Positions 23,714-35,281 of a DNA stretch of 64,000 nt are shown here, piece by piece. The notes beneath the pieces are model-generated. The model did not search any database, was not told where the DNA came from, and saw nothing but the letters and a program-made list of their open reading frames with translations. Origin of the DNA: Gentiana macrophylla (lineage: Eukaryota; Streptophyta; Magnoliopsida; Gentianales; Gentianaceae); contig CM047805.1 of the NCBI GenBank assembly GCA_026214975.1, forward strand, positions 63,193,368 to 63,257,367. Direction: 5' to 3'. The first letter of the stretch is position 1. The number at the start of each line of letters is the position of its first letter. The translations under genes were made by a program, and so were the position numbers.

Positions 23714-26700
23714 CTACACATCATCAGGGAATTCAAGCTTGATTTTCTTCAAAGGTGGATCGTTATTTTCTTTGGGACTGTCCTTCTCTGATGCTGTTCC
23801 ACTTTCTTGGCCTGTTCCAGCAGTGCTTTTAATTGATGTCTTCATTTCTCGCTTTTCTGCATTTATTTTATATGTGTGTGAGGTTAGTGTGATAATTTAC
23901 GAATGTTGAGATGGTTCAAGTTATTTAGTACGTTAGTATTTTTTTTTTGTGTAATTTACTATGTTAGCTTATAGGAGAAAACGGATGATAGAGTGAATAC
24001 TGTTATTATTTGATGGTTTATATTTTGATAGTTTAGTCTTACCTGGGGTATCTTCCATTTGTTTGCTGGTCCGTTTTTGAGTTGATATTGGGTCACCAGT
24101 AGCATGAGATTCAGTCCAATTCTGAATATTGTATCTTGGTTTTTGGTCTGCATACTTTTTGGCTGAGTTTCTCACATGTGCTTTGACCTCCTTTTGATGA
24201 AGTTTCTGATTGGCCATATGCATCAAATCTTCGATTTCCTGTGGTAGAAAATGTTAAACTTTAGCATATATATTATCTTTACCTTTCAGAGTTGTTGACA
24301 TATGGTACTTAATATGTTGTGTTACGTTAGTACAAGGTATAGGGTGTTGTTAATATATGTTTACCTTGGTTTCCATCCGGTTCAGTTGTGTTGCTGTATG
24401 TTCGAGTAGTTTTTCAGCGCATTTGTCGAACATTGTTGCTGAGATGGTTTTTGTGTCATCCTTTAGTTCCACAACTATTTTGCATCTGTTTTGATTGGGA
24501 TGATTATTCTTGGTCCTTATTTATCCTGCGTTAGACGCAGATATAAGATGTGGATTTGGCAGGGTTTACCTCGGTACTGCAATTTCATCTTCACCACAGG
24601 TGTTGCAACGGAATTCTTCATTTCCCTGTGCTTTTGTTGGTTGATGGCATTTTGGACATGTACAGTAGTGGATCAGCTGTATGTCTTGGATTGACATTTT
24701 GCCTGTGATGTGGATGTCCTGCTGTTGCATTGTTTTTGTTATAAACCAGTTAAGAATTTGTATGTTTATATATTTTGTAGCATGTTTAGTATGTTAATAT
24801 ATTATTATTTGTTGTTTTTATTTTGTACATAATATATATATATGTAACTGCTTATGTATTGTAATAGTTATTACCTGGCTATTATCTCCGCTGGCTTCTG
24901 TTTGGCTGGCACTGCTTGATTTGTAAGACTGAGAATTCGGTCGTGTTGCTTTAGTGGCCTCTGTGTTTGCTAGGGCTTTGAGGGTTGCTATGTTTTCTCT
25001 AACCCTGTTTCGAAATTGATTTTCAGTTAGCCTTGTTTTATTATGTGTGCTATTTTAACAGGGAGTAAGGCTGTATAATTTGTTTACCATTTTTGCATCT
25101 GCTTCACTTGTGGCATGTCAGGTTCTATTGCAACATAGGAAAACGGAACTGTTGAGAGTGAACCTCCTGGGTAAACAACAGATAGTAAATAATTAGGTTC
25201 TTATTTCTGAATTTGTTTTTGTCGTGGATATCACGTTGTAGTTGTTTTACCTGAGTAATCTGTAACAATCAGTCGCCTGCATACAATAATAGGCATTGTT
25301 TGTTTCTTGTTATATATTGTGGATCCCTGACTCGATACAAAATCTGCCCACATTGTCACCTGATAGGGTTTCATGCTGTTTGGGAACAAGGCTAATGCCA
25401 GATTAATAAAGACAATTATATTGAATAATATACTTATGTAAATAAAAATGAAAACATAGTTATTGCTTTGACAGTAGGTAATAAAGATATATCGTTCTTA
25501 ATTTAGTATTTGTGTGAAGAGATTTGTCGCTTTTTAGTTAAATGTCTGTGGTTTTGGTACAGAGTATTTATGTGTGCGCTGTCACATGTTGCCAGCTTGG
25601 TTATTTGGGTCATTTAAGGTGCTTGTAGCAGTGAGTTGGTAACACAAATTTTGTCCTTATACTATCTACTAAATGACAAACAATGCCACCATGAAATTGA
25701 TTTCAGTTTTAGAGTTTTTCCTATTTAAAGTTGGGTGTTAAAGAGTTGTGTTCAGCCTATATTCAGTGTTTAAAACTTGCAAATACCTGAGGCCTTCTTA
25801 GATTTGAAACATAGAAAGTATGTCTTTCGAAAGCAACTACCCTGCAATAATTTATGAGATAGAGGAAGGAGTGTATGATGCTTATGCACCACCAATTCCA
25901 GCTACAATAGATGGGATTCCAATTACCGAGGCAGACGTAGTGAAGGTGGGTACTTATCCTGACAAGGTTGTAAAGAGCTTGGCAGTGGAACGTAATAGGA
26001 AGGCGCAGCAACTGTATAACAACAAACAGAATGAAGATACTATGTGGAAGAGGATGTACCGCAGTGAGGAAGAGTTGAAGCAGCAAAAGATTACGTCAAA
26101 GGAGCAGACGAGGCTACAATATCTGTGGAAAGGTAAGTGTGCTTTGTTGGAAGATGCACGGGCAGAAAGTAATGCTAACAACAGCAGTGAAGAGGCTGGA
26201 GAAGAAGATCATGTTCAGTTGCCAAATGGGGATGTTTACTGAAGGTTTATTTTAGTTCTGAACAGAGTTTCTATGGTGGTTCTCCTAGATTTTCTATAAA
26301 TCTATGAAATAAGTGTTTTGTTGTGTACCTACTTTTTATGTTTAATTTAGTGTTTATTTTCCTTTGGGTTTGTGAAAAACAGAAGGCAAATGATGCAGAT
26401 GTAATGATTGCGGGGATGAACGCTATGAATGCAGCGAATAAAAGGATATGCTATATTTTGGTTTTTCCTAATTTATGCTAATACCATGATAACAATAAAT
26501 TCAATGCAGTAGCCTAACAATATAAGTAGAAGAATGTGCATATAATTGAATTGGAAAGCCAAAAATAAGAGATGACTGAAGGTGCAAATGTTTTTGTAAC
26601 GGGAATGAATCAGCTATATAACTGAACAGGTGCCAGTAAAATATAGGAACATTTAGATTGTCCAAGTTACGGGGGTTTGTTATATATTAGGTAAGGTTGA

Positions 26701-27899
26701 AAAATAGTTTATGGGTGAGTTTGAGTATTAATGCTAAAACTACCAATAGAGACTTGCCCTGGTCGATTAATCCTAATGTGGTCCTCATCTGGTGTTAACA
26801 ATGGTCATTAGTCAGAAACTGGCTTATTCTGGTTGCCAAACCAACAGAGACCTGGTCTGGTCGATAAACCTAAATACAGCAGCAATATGGTTGTTGCATT
26901 AAAACGAAATATGTGTGTTCGATTATTTAAGAGGGCAGATGCCTGGTCGCTAACCTAAGGCGAAGCTAATCTGCTGGTTATGTACTTGCCAAGGGTGGTA
27001 AGCTAAGAACGATCTGCCCTGATCACTAAATTTATAGCGACCTGTCCTGTGTGCTGCGCTAAGACTAACTAACTAAAGATGTGGAATCAAAATAAGCCAC
27101 CCTACCAGAAGACCCCAAGAAGGAAAAAAAAAGGAGGAAAAATTAACATTAAAATCAATGCAAAATTAATGAGTCATAAATTTCACCTTGGATCGACAAT
27201 GGTAAAATCTTGCAGCGGAGTAAGTTTTCCTCGTGCTACCAATTCTCTAGGCGGTTTAATGTGAATAACTGCAGCGATGATGTCTTGGTAACCAAATTTA
27301 CAACAGTTAGCCAAATGCAAATTTATATATGTGACTAATGCTAATATCAGAAAGCGTGAACCAAATATTGCAGAAGCTGTACATACCTATTGGGTTCCCC
27401 GTTCCAATCAAAGATGGAATTGTGTCAAAAGAAGTAGTTTGTAACTCTGGATAGACGATTAATTCTTCTACATTCGTTACAGGACGTATGAATGTCGATG
27501 GTATTAACACCCATTCCAACGTCATTCCAGGAGACAAACGGCGATATGCTTCTTTGATTAGTTGCACTTTTGCGTCACCAATAATGTAGGTCGAAAATGG
27601 ATTCAAACTTTTCTCCAGGAGAGTTATAGTTTGGTCCCAAAGAATTCCCTCTATACGGTTACCCTGTTTGACAGAAAGACATATCAATGTATTAGATAAG
27701 GCAATTATGGATTACATGTTTATTGGAGTAGAGTTATTTTTAAACATGCCTGATTGTCTTGCATCAGAATTTTCTGCGTACGACGGCCATCCTTGCCTGT
27801 ATAGATATTGGTCTTATCCAGAACAATTACCTTTACTCTCCATTGAGTAGTAGCAGTGCTAACCTCAGTAATTGTTAAGTTCTGTGTTCTTCTAGCCAT
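23714..27899 (-). CDS. RPA1-like single-strand DNA-binding protein of the Helitron (10 exons, 531 aa)
   Basis: Exons deduced from splice sites and matching phases (minus strand): 27899-27750, 27663-27387, 27334-27187, 25375-25251, 25166-25088, 25049-24875, 24721-24570, 24515-24365, 24238-24043, 23856-23714. Joined, they stay open for 531 codons. Exons 1-3 give the first OB fold (WRVKVIVLD, GNRIEGILW, IIAAVIHIKPPRELV, LQDFTIVD). Exons 4-5 give the second (YQVTMWADF, LIVTDYSGGSLSTVPFS). Exons 7-8 give the C-terminal domain with a four-cysteine zinc ribbon (CTCPKC...CNTC) and KIVVELKDDT. The tail carries a basic NLS-like PPLKKIKLE. The first intron needs a GC donor; the rest are GT-AG. The product presumably protects displaced single strands during Helitron replication. 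Start and some boundaries are predicted. Confidence 0.85.
25820..26242 (+). CDS. Antisense ORF inside intron 3 of the RPA1-like gene, 140 codons, unknown
   Basis: The ORF starts MSFESNYPAIIYEIEEG, is acidic at both ends, has a basic, probably helical middle (VKSLAVERNRKAQQLYNNKQ, EEELKQQKITSKEQTRLQYL) and ends in an acidic Ser/Glu/Asn-rich tail. There is no signal peptide, membrane segment or motif I recognise. A good splice donor (AAAG|GTAAGTGTG at 26131-26132) and a downstream acceptor (GTGAAAAACAG near 26382) could give a shorter product. It lies opposite to both Helitron genes, so it may be a captured host exon, an accessory gene or chance. Expression cannot be judged. Confidence 0.4.
   Translation: MSFESNYPAIIYEIEEGVYDAYAPPIPATIDGIPITEADVVKVGTYPDKVVKSLAVERNRKAQQLYNNKQNEDTMWKRMYRSEEELKQQKITSKEQTRLQYLWKGKCALLEDARAESNANNSSEEAGEEDHVQLPNGDVY
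26730..27065. repeat. Degenerate minisatellite in intron 3 of the RPA1-like gene
   Basis: Variants of the core ACCTGGTCG(A/C)TAA recur every 30-60 bp (CTTGCCCTGGTCGAT, GACCTGGTCTGGTCGAT, GATGCCTGGTCGCTAAC). The same core fills 33360-34340 in the other half of the Helitron. Confidence 0.65.
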
Positions 27900-28028
27900 T
27901 CTAATAAAATATTTAAGTAAAATAGAAAGACAATTAGATTTGTAACACTATTAATCTATCTGAAATAATATTTTCACCTATGTATACCGGATATTTTACA
28001 AAAGTAACTGTTTATTGTTGTGTGTTAA

Positions 28029-31000
28029 CTATTGGTGTAGATAATTTTGTGCTCTCTGGATAATTTCATGGAAGACAATGTTTTGTGTTTTATTTGGACG
28101 TATTTCATCGGCCAAAGTTGGTGGGGCAATGAGTATTCTTAAGGCGTCGAATGTTCTTACTCTTGAAAGAGCAACATATAACTGACCATGGGAGAACACA
28201 GGCTCACGGAGGTATATACCAATGCTATCTAATGTTTGGCCTTGAGCTTTGTTGATAGTCATCGCGTAGCAAAGTCTAACTGGAAATTGGTATCGTTTGA
28301 AGGCAATGCCAAACTTTTCATTGTTTGTGGGTTGTAGTGGAATTCTATGCAATATAGCTGTGCGACCTTTATAGGGTCCAGTTCCAATCTCTGCCATTAT
28401 AGTATGTGTATTCAGTTCTTTGCAAAGCATTCGAGTCCCATTGCATAATCCTTCAGTAGGACATAGATTCCTTAAAAGCACTATTGGTGAGTTAATTTTT
28501 AGCCTGAGTTCATAAGGTGGTAAACTACTTGGATTTAGTGAATGTAAAAAATCTTCATAATCTCCTTGATGTTGAGGCTCTAGAGTTCGATCGATACCTG
28601 TATATGTTTTCATATCACTCTCAACTCTATTAAGAATTGCATCATTTATATCATTAACACAGCTATTTGTAGCAGCTAGTAGTACCCTGTTCATTACAAT
28701 GTCATAATTGACATCAAAACTTCTTATATCCGGATACACAAAGTCAATCAGCTGTCGCAATGATTTATGTTCATCAACAAACGGTATTGTTATTCTAGGA
28801 GGCAAAACAATGTTCCTATCGTCATCCTCAGGTTCTGTGCCGTTACGAATACGTAGTAAGTATGCTGCAAATTCAGGATCATTAAGAGTTCTCATATTGT
28901 GTGTTAGTTGGATCTTGGTAAGGTAAGTCCATAACGGTGAATGGAATATGCTAGCATCGATTTGCTGTTCTTTAGTACCCCTAGTGATTACAGGTAAGAC
29001 CTGCCTGAAATCACCACCAAATATTACAGTTTTATTTCCGAACGGCAGACCTGTCTCTGTTACATCTCTAAGCATTACTGCAAATGCCTCAATAGACTCA
29101 CGATGTGCCATAGGGGCCTCATCCCAGATAATTACTTTTGCTTCCCTAATTAATTGTGTTGTTGCTGATTGTTTACTTACGTTGGCAACTTTTACTTCAT
29201 CACTATGTAAGGGCAAATTGAATCGTGAATGTGCAGTTCTGCCTCCAGGTAACATGCATGCAGCAACGCCGGAAGTAGCTGTGGCAAGTACAATATATCC
29301 TTGTGATCTTAGTGTTGCCATGATTGCTTTGTATAGGTAAGTTTTTCCTGTTCCACCAGGACCATCAATAAAAAAAGATGCTGGTTCTCCAGCTAACACC
29401 TTGATCAATATTGTTTCATATGCATAGCGTTGTTGATCATTAAGTTGATCAACACATAGAATGTCATTCGGAGAAACATCTATATTCCTTTCACATAATA
29501 TTTCTTTGGCAGGACCTTTTTGCCCCAGTAAACAATCTGCTTCTACGCCAAGTTGGAAATCAGATAACTTCCGTCCCATATTGTCAAGGAACATGGATAT
29601 GTCTTGCAAAGCCTTTCTTTTTCCTTCTACCTTAAGCATCTCATTGTCTCCTTTGTCTTTATTATAATCCTCAGATAGCATGTCTCTATACTTTTCCCAC
29701 AGTAAACGAGGATTTGATGGGGAGCAAAAAGTTAGAATGGATGCAAATAAATGTCGTAGTTGTCGAGGCATTTGGTAAAGCACAGCTTCTTCTAAACACT
29801 TATCAAGGTTAGAATCGGTTGAGAGCAAATTTCGAGCCAGCGCTGATTCCCTAAAAGTGGGAAAAAGGTAGTTATTGAACGTTAGCAAATCATTATATGA
29901 TGTAGGTGCTTTCACGTGATTCAACAATAACCGAAGATAATATCGCTCTCCTTCCATTGGACCAGCAGACACAACGCGTCCAACAACCCTACCTTTTTTG
30001 CGTTCAGTCCATATTCGTTTCCCAGAATCCCATACAAAAAACTTTGGGAAATCGCGATATAAAAGCTGTAAAGAGACTGCAGTGTGGTTAGTCTTGTTCA
30101 TGTAGAAGAACTGCGTGAGCATTGTTTGGGCTAAGAATGTATTAGATACAACACTATTCAAATCTTTGTTAGTCGGGAAAGATATATAGTGGTTATTTGG
30201 TAAATGCAACTGTAACACAATGACAGATGGATGCATTTCAAATAGGTCAAAAGAAAAGATACGCCAGGCAGCCTCTGGCGGTGCAATCCAGCGACCACGT
30301 TGGTAATCTTCAATCTCATTATCAGAAGAAAGGAGTGACATTTGGAAAGCAACTTTATCTGGTCCTTTGTAGATGTATTTGTAAATATACTTTACTAACT
30401 TGATGGTAGAACAGATCTCAACATTGATATGGCAGTCATATTTTTCCAATAAATAGGGATTATATGGAACAACAAATCGATTGTCAACCACACAACGTCG
30501 CACCACAGCAGACAAACCATTATTGCGACGTCTGTATTGAGGGTAACTATCTGCACCATGGATGGTACATTCCTGGTACTGTCTTGGATACCTGTTCTTA
30601 CATTTCTTGTTTTGCATACAAGGGCTCTTAGGATTTGATGATCCACAAGGACCATGGATCATATGCTTCAATACCAGCCTACGTAGGTTTGGATTTATTT
30701 CTGCATCTGGTAATTCAGCACTAATGTAGCGATCATACGCCTCACAGCTTAAAGGTTTGCTATCTTGTGCCATTATAAGAAGTAGATGTGTATGAGGCAA
30801 ACCTCTTTTCTGGAACTCAATAGAATATACTGACGCGGCTGGATTTCCAAATATTTTATCTTGTAGAAGATCCTTTTTCAAGAGTTCAAGTTTTGATTTA
30901 AAAACTCGAGAAAGCAAATCAGGACGGTTCTGGGGTAATTCATTATGTAGTAAATGGGAAGTAATTTCTGACCAAGATGGATTGCATGTCATTGTCAGGA

Positions 31001-32666
31001 AGAAATCAGGTTTCCCAAACTGTTGTACTAAAGCCATCGCATCCATATACCTTTTTTTCATATCTCTGGGACCACCAACAAATGAGGGTGGCAAAATCAT
31101 CTTTTTCCCTACATTAGAAGTACTGGTTGTACCGGCTGCAATACTGTCAATGAGCCCCTGTAAACATTCTGTCCGCACCTCCCTCTGTTGCTTGTAAAAG
31201 TATTCTAATCTTGAGGTCTCAAGCTTAACAAACATGTCTACAATATATTGTTGGAATAGCCTTCCGGTATGTAGCAACATAGACTGGTCATCCTCACGGA
31301 TTTGCATTTTATAGCAATAATATTGTCTGCAAGAGACAATATTCCGTTTACGAATGGCCTTTTCAATCACTGTAATAAAAGGAGTAGAAGTCATCGTGAG
31401 AACTAAAGTACTTCCTTTTTATAGCTAAATGGGGAAAAAAGGCAAAGATATCTTGGCTTGTTCTTCTTGGTAGATCAGACATTCTGCAGATGGAATAGTT
31501 GGATCTAAAAGTGGAAGTGGCATGTGACAGTGGTACTTCTGCCTCGATAAATTGGGTGGCAACTTCTGAATGCCATAGTGCCAGCCTATTTGTCCTCCGG
31601 GAAAGAGAAGCGGATACTGTAATGGATCATAACATCCATAGTTGTGACAGATTTTGTATGGTGTAGTGTTTTGGGAATATATTTGGATGTGGCATTTTGG
31701 ATTGAAAGTAGTTTCATCATCAAGGCATATTATTCCAGAAACATCGGAGCAAGTGGGCTCATTATATAACCTTTGATCAAGTTTGGGATCATTGACGATA
31801 TAAAACTTATACCTATCAAGAACCTCTAAGTCTTTAAGCTGCCGCAAAAAAACTCCATATGGATTCCTAGATAGTACCTCAGTTAACCTGACCATAGTAT
31901 TACGTGAGAACCTATCAGAAACCTTTAAACGCTCTTCTACCGCTAAATCCGGATCATAGAAGTACAATTGAATTCCAGTTGATTGGTCATCTCCAGACTG
32001 TAATGGATTAAGAAAATGGTGTATCTTGCCTTGCACTTTGAAAGTGTATACACCGAACATATTTTTAAGCAGTTCCTTGTCCTTGCGTGCTGAGAAGGTA
32101 GTGAATGCCAGGTTGTTATTGTATGTACGTGAGTACTTTTGGAATGCAACAGCTTCTGCGTCAGTTCCAGTAAACAGATTCCGTAAGGTATCTGGCATAG
32201 TTGGCATAACAATCCTAATCTCACCATCAGAACAACAGAAGCAAGGTGGTTCGTGAAAGAAACGGAATGCATAACAGTGAGGACATTTGGGTGCATTGGG
32301 TAGGGCAGAGTCTACCAGATTATCAGCAATAATACCACTGGAATTGGGACGATACCTACTACGCAACTGATCCCTTAATCTATGGGAAGGATAGAAATCA
32401 GGGTTTATGTAGGCCTTAGTACATAATGTACCTACATTGGATATTGTTTGAGTATCAAGAATCGTAGTTCGATCGAAAGAAGATCTACCAGAAGAGCCCC
32501 TGACAGAAGTGGGCACTGAGGAAGTACTTGGGTCTTCCTTTCGTAAAGCATATTGCGTACGCCGACGGGTAAGAAGAGACTCTTTGTCACTTTGATTCAT
32601 ACCCGCGTAAGCCTGTCGCCGTTTCAGATTTCGTAAATGCCTTTTCTCATTGTCCATATTTTCCAA
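28029..32666 (-). CDS. Helitron transposase RepHel (HUH nuclease and PIF1-type helicase)
   Basis: Two blocks in the same frame: 32666-31425 (413 codons, from MENMDNEKRH) and 31394-28029 (1121 codons). Block 1 has the cysteine-rich N-terminal region (CPHC, CFCC) and the Helitron-like N domain (YDPLQYPLLFPGG). Block 2 carries the Rep nuclease: HUH motif GLPHTHLLL (His at residues 201 and 203) and the two-tyrosine motif KYIYKYIYKG (Tyr 336 and 340). A PIF1-family helicase follows: Walker A GPGGTGKT near 677-685, then IIWDEAPM, GGDFRQVLPV, and INKAQGQT near the end. Two in-frame stops (TAG, TAA near 31419-31427) separate the blocks. A strong acceptor TTTTATTACAG (plus 31370-31380) suggests an intron there, but no convincing donor was found. 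Catalytic motifs are intact. Confidence 0.9.
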
Positions 32667-33359
32667 TCGTAATAGTTTACCAGTTCCTAAAGTTGGCAGT
32701 GAACATTGTCAATGTAATACATATGCAACACACATATTACAGTTTTTAGAAGATATAACGATCCTAAATTGTACACTACAGACAGACAACAGCATTACTA
32801 TAAGACTGTAGAGGCATTGACTGAATTTCTTACAACGGTAAACAACAAAGCAAAAAAATGTAACAGCAAGTAAACCACCAACATGATTATCTTAAACCTA
32901 TGAAACACAGGAATCAGTATTCTATACTTTCTAAGCACAAATTACACTGTATTGCTAATGTGTGCAGACAAACTGGTATTTTGTATACATTACCTAACTA
33001 CAGGGTTTGCTAAACATTCCTTAACTATTGATGCTTGCGGTAGGATCTCTAACTACACTGACCTGAAGGAAGTTCCTTCGTTGCAAGGCAGAGTGACCAC
33101 AATAGTTTCGTTCCAAACTGCAAACAAATGGAAATAGGTAAGTAGGGTTCTGAATTTCATTGATTTACTACTAAACAACCATGTGAATCTATAGTAAAGT
33201 ACAGAAAACACAGCACCACAAAGAAAGCATATCTGCATAGCCACAAACAGATTGAAAGTAACACAAACCAATAAACATATCACAACAAAATGTAACCTCA
33301 AAAACAATAAAACAAATCAATTATTGGGAACTAAAGAATCATGATAACGATGGTACAAT

Positions 33360-34340
33360 GTGGAGAAAGGAAATAGCTTAGTCACTCTACCAACAGGGAC
33401 CTAACATAGAGACACATGGCTTAGTTGCTTACCTAGAACAGAACTCACCTAGTCGCTGCAGCAACATGGGACCTGTTTGTTCGCATCAGTGAAGGCGGAT
33501 CTGCTCTGGTAACTAATGCAAGATGCACCTGTTTTTGTCAGTTATCTAATAGGTTTCTGACCTGGTCACTAAACAAAGATCGACCTGGCCTGGTCGAAAT
33601 ACGAAGAGGAACCTTTCTTGCTAAATCATGACCTATCTAATAGGTTTCTGACGTGGCAAATAAACTAAGAATGACCTATTCCAGTCGCAATGCGAAGAGG
33701 GTCCTTCGTCAGTTGACCTAGTCGCTGCAGCAACATGGGACTTATTTGGTCGCATCACTGAAGGCGGATCTGCTCTGATAACTAATGCAAAAGGCAACTG
33801 TTTTTGTCACTTATCTAATAGGCTTCTAACCTGGTCACTAAACAAAGAGCGACCTATCCTGGTCGCAATAAGAAGAGAGACTTTCGTTGGTAAATCATGA
33901 CCTATCTAATAGGTTTCTGACGTGGGTAAAAAAAAAATTAGAGCGACCTATCGTAGTCGCAATGCGAAGAGGGTCCCTCGTCAGTCAATCAAGCCACATG
34001 GACAAAGTAGATGGAGAAAGTATATAGAGGAAACAGGAAAAGATGAAAACCAAATCTTGTCACCTGCTTTGGTCACCAATCTAAGAGGGTCCTCACCTGG
34101 TCGACATCCAAGGTGCGACCTGACCTGCAGCTGGCTAATATCAGAGGAATCTAACATGGGCATTAGCATAGATGCGACCTGCCCTGGTCGCATTACAAGG
34201 TCGGTCCTATCGTGATAACCATCTGAGGGCAAACCTTCTCTAGCCGACTCACTTACAACGGCAGTACCCTGGTCGCACCACAAACAACATATTCCGCGGG
34301 TCGCTAAATAAACGATAAAAGCCTAGATGGCTAACCTAAC
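33360..34340. repeat. Complex tandem repeat in the Helitron (about 269-bp period, CCTGGTCGC core)
   Basis: GTCGCTGCAGCAACATGGGA occurs at 33452 and 33721, 269 bp apart, within longer near-identical units containing GGCGGATCTGCTCTG and TGACCTATCTAATAGG. A third partial unit follows from about 33900. Short motifs of the GACCTGGTCGC kind recur throughout, up to about 34300. Confidence 0.8.
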
Positions 34341-34540
34341 ACGGATATGCCCTGGCAGTTATACAAACAGGGAATTGAACTAAACAGAAAGCACCTGATT
34401 ACATCGCCCAGCATAAGTACATAAAAAAAACAGAAAACAACAGTCTAATAGCAAGAAAACCACAGAACAAGGAAACAAGCAAATATGAGCATAGCAACAC
34501 CAACAAATAAAACATGAGTTAGTTATCAACAAATAACCAG

Positions 34541-34960
34541 TAATAGAGTATTTCCAATGCTAGTAACAAACGAATACTCTATTCCTCAAACAAACATTTG
34601 CTATAACCAAGGGAAACACCAAACAACAGCAGATACACATATAGAAAGCAACCCAACTGTGACATGCAGTACATCACACACAATAAATCATGAAGAACAC
34701 TCTCAACGAAATCTGCTTGGCATAAAGAACAGTCTACAAATACAGGAACATAATAGAGTAATTCCAATCCTAGTAGGAAACGAATAGCCTAATCCTCAAA
34801 CAAGCATTTGCTTTAACCCAAGAGAAACACCAAACAACAGCAGAAACACATATAGAAAGCAACCCAATAGAGACATGCAATACAGCAAACACAATAAATC
34901 ATGAATCACACTCTCATAAAACTCAGCTTTCCATAAAGAAGAGTCTAGAAATAAACGAAT
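34541..34960. repeat. Tandem duplication, two 210-bp units
   Basis: TAATAGAGTA starts both units at 34541 and 34751. They share GAAACACCAAACAACAGCAG and CATATAGAAAGCAACCCAA with scattered differences. It lies in the predicted RepHel leader intron. Confidence 0.8.
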
Positions 34961-35091
34961 ATCAAAGATTCAATCATGGAAAACACAACAATCGGTAGCC
35001 CAAAAAGGGAAAAAAAAAAAAACCAGCCACAGAAACTACAGAAGGCAGCCAACATAGCCTGGTAAAAGAAACGGAGAAGAACAACATTTAC

Positions 35092-35185
35092 CTGAGGAAA
35101 AGCTTCTTTGCCGTAGTCCAAACAGAATAGATGAAATAACCCAGGAAGATCAGTTATGCATGTACAAAACATGTATATATATAGC
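35092..35185 (-). promoter_or_regulatory. Likely RepHel promoter and non-coding first exon
   Basis: A minus-strand TATA box (CTATATATATACATG, plus 35169-35183) lies about 80-90 bp upstream of the good splice donor at plus 35091. A leader exon of roughly 50-60 nt would join to the RepHel start exon at 32686. This also places the promoter close to the proposed Helitron 5' end. Confidence 0.5.
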
Positions 35186-35281
35186 CACCGTCAACCCAGT
35201 TAAATAAGTGGCCATTTATCATGCTCATGACTGGAGGAAAAAGGCGGCCATGACATAGGCAAAACGACGTCGTTTTCTTAA

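Larger units (their letters stand above)
32687..35091 (-). other. Predicted 2.4-kb intron in the RepHel 5' leader
   Basis: On the minus strand a consensus donor TTCCTCAG|GTAAATG (exon ends at plus 35092) and an acceptor CCAACTTTAG|GAAC (exon resumes at plus 32686, 20 bp before the RepHel ATG) frame a non-coding interval that holds the tandem repeats described separately. No ORF of note lies in it. The intron is inferred from splice signals alone. Confidence 0.45.

Noticed and set aside
28708..31197. Several plus-strand ORFs of 60-130 codons opposite RepHel
   Set aside because: They lie wholly within the strongly conserved RepHel coding sequence on the other strand and have no recognisable motifs.
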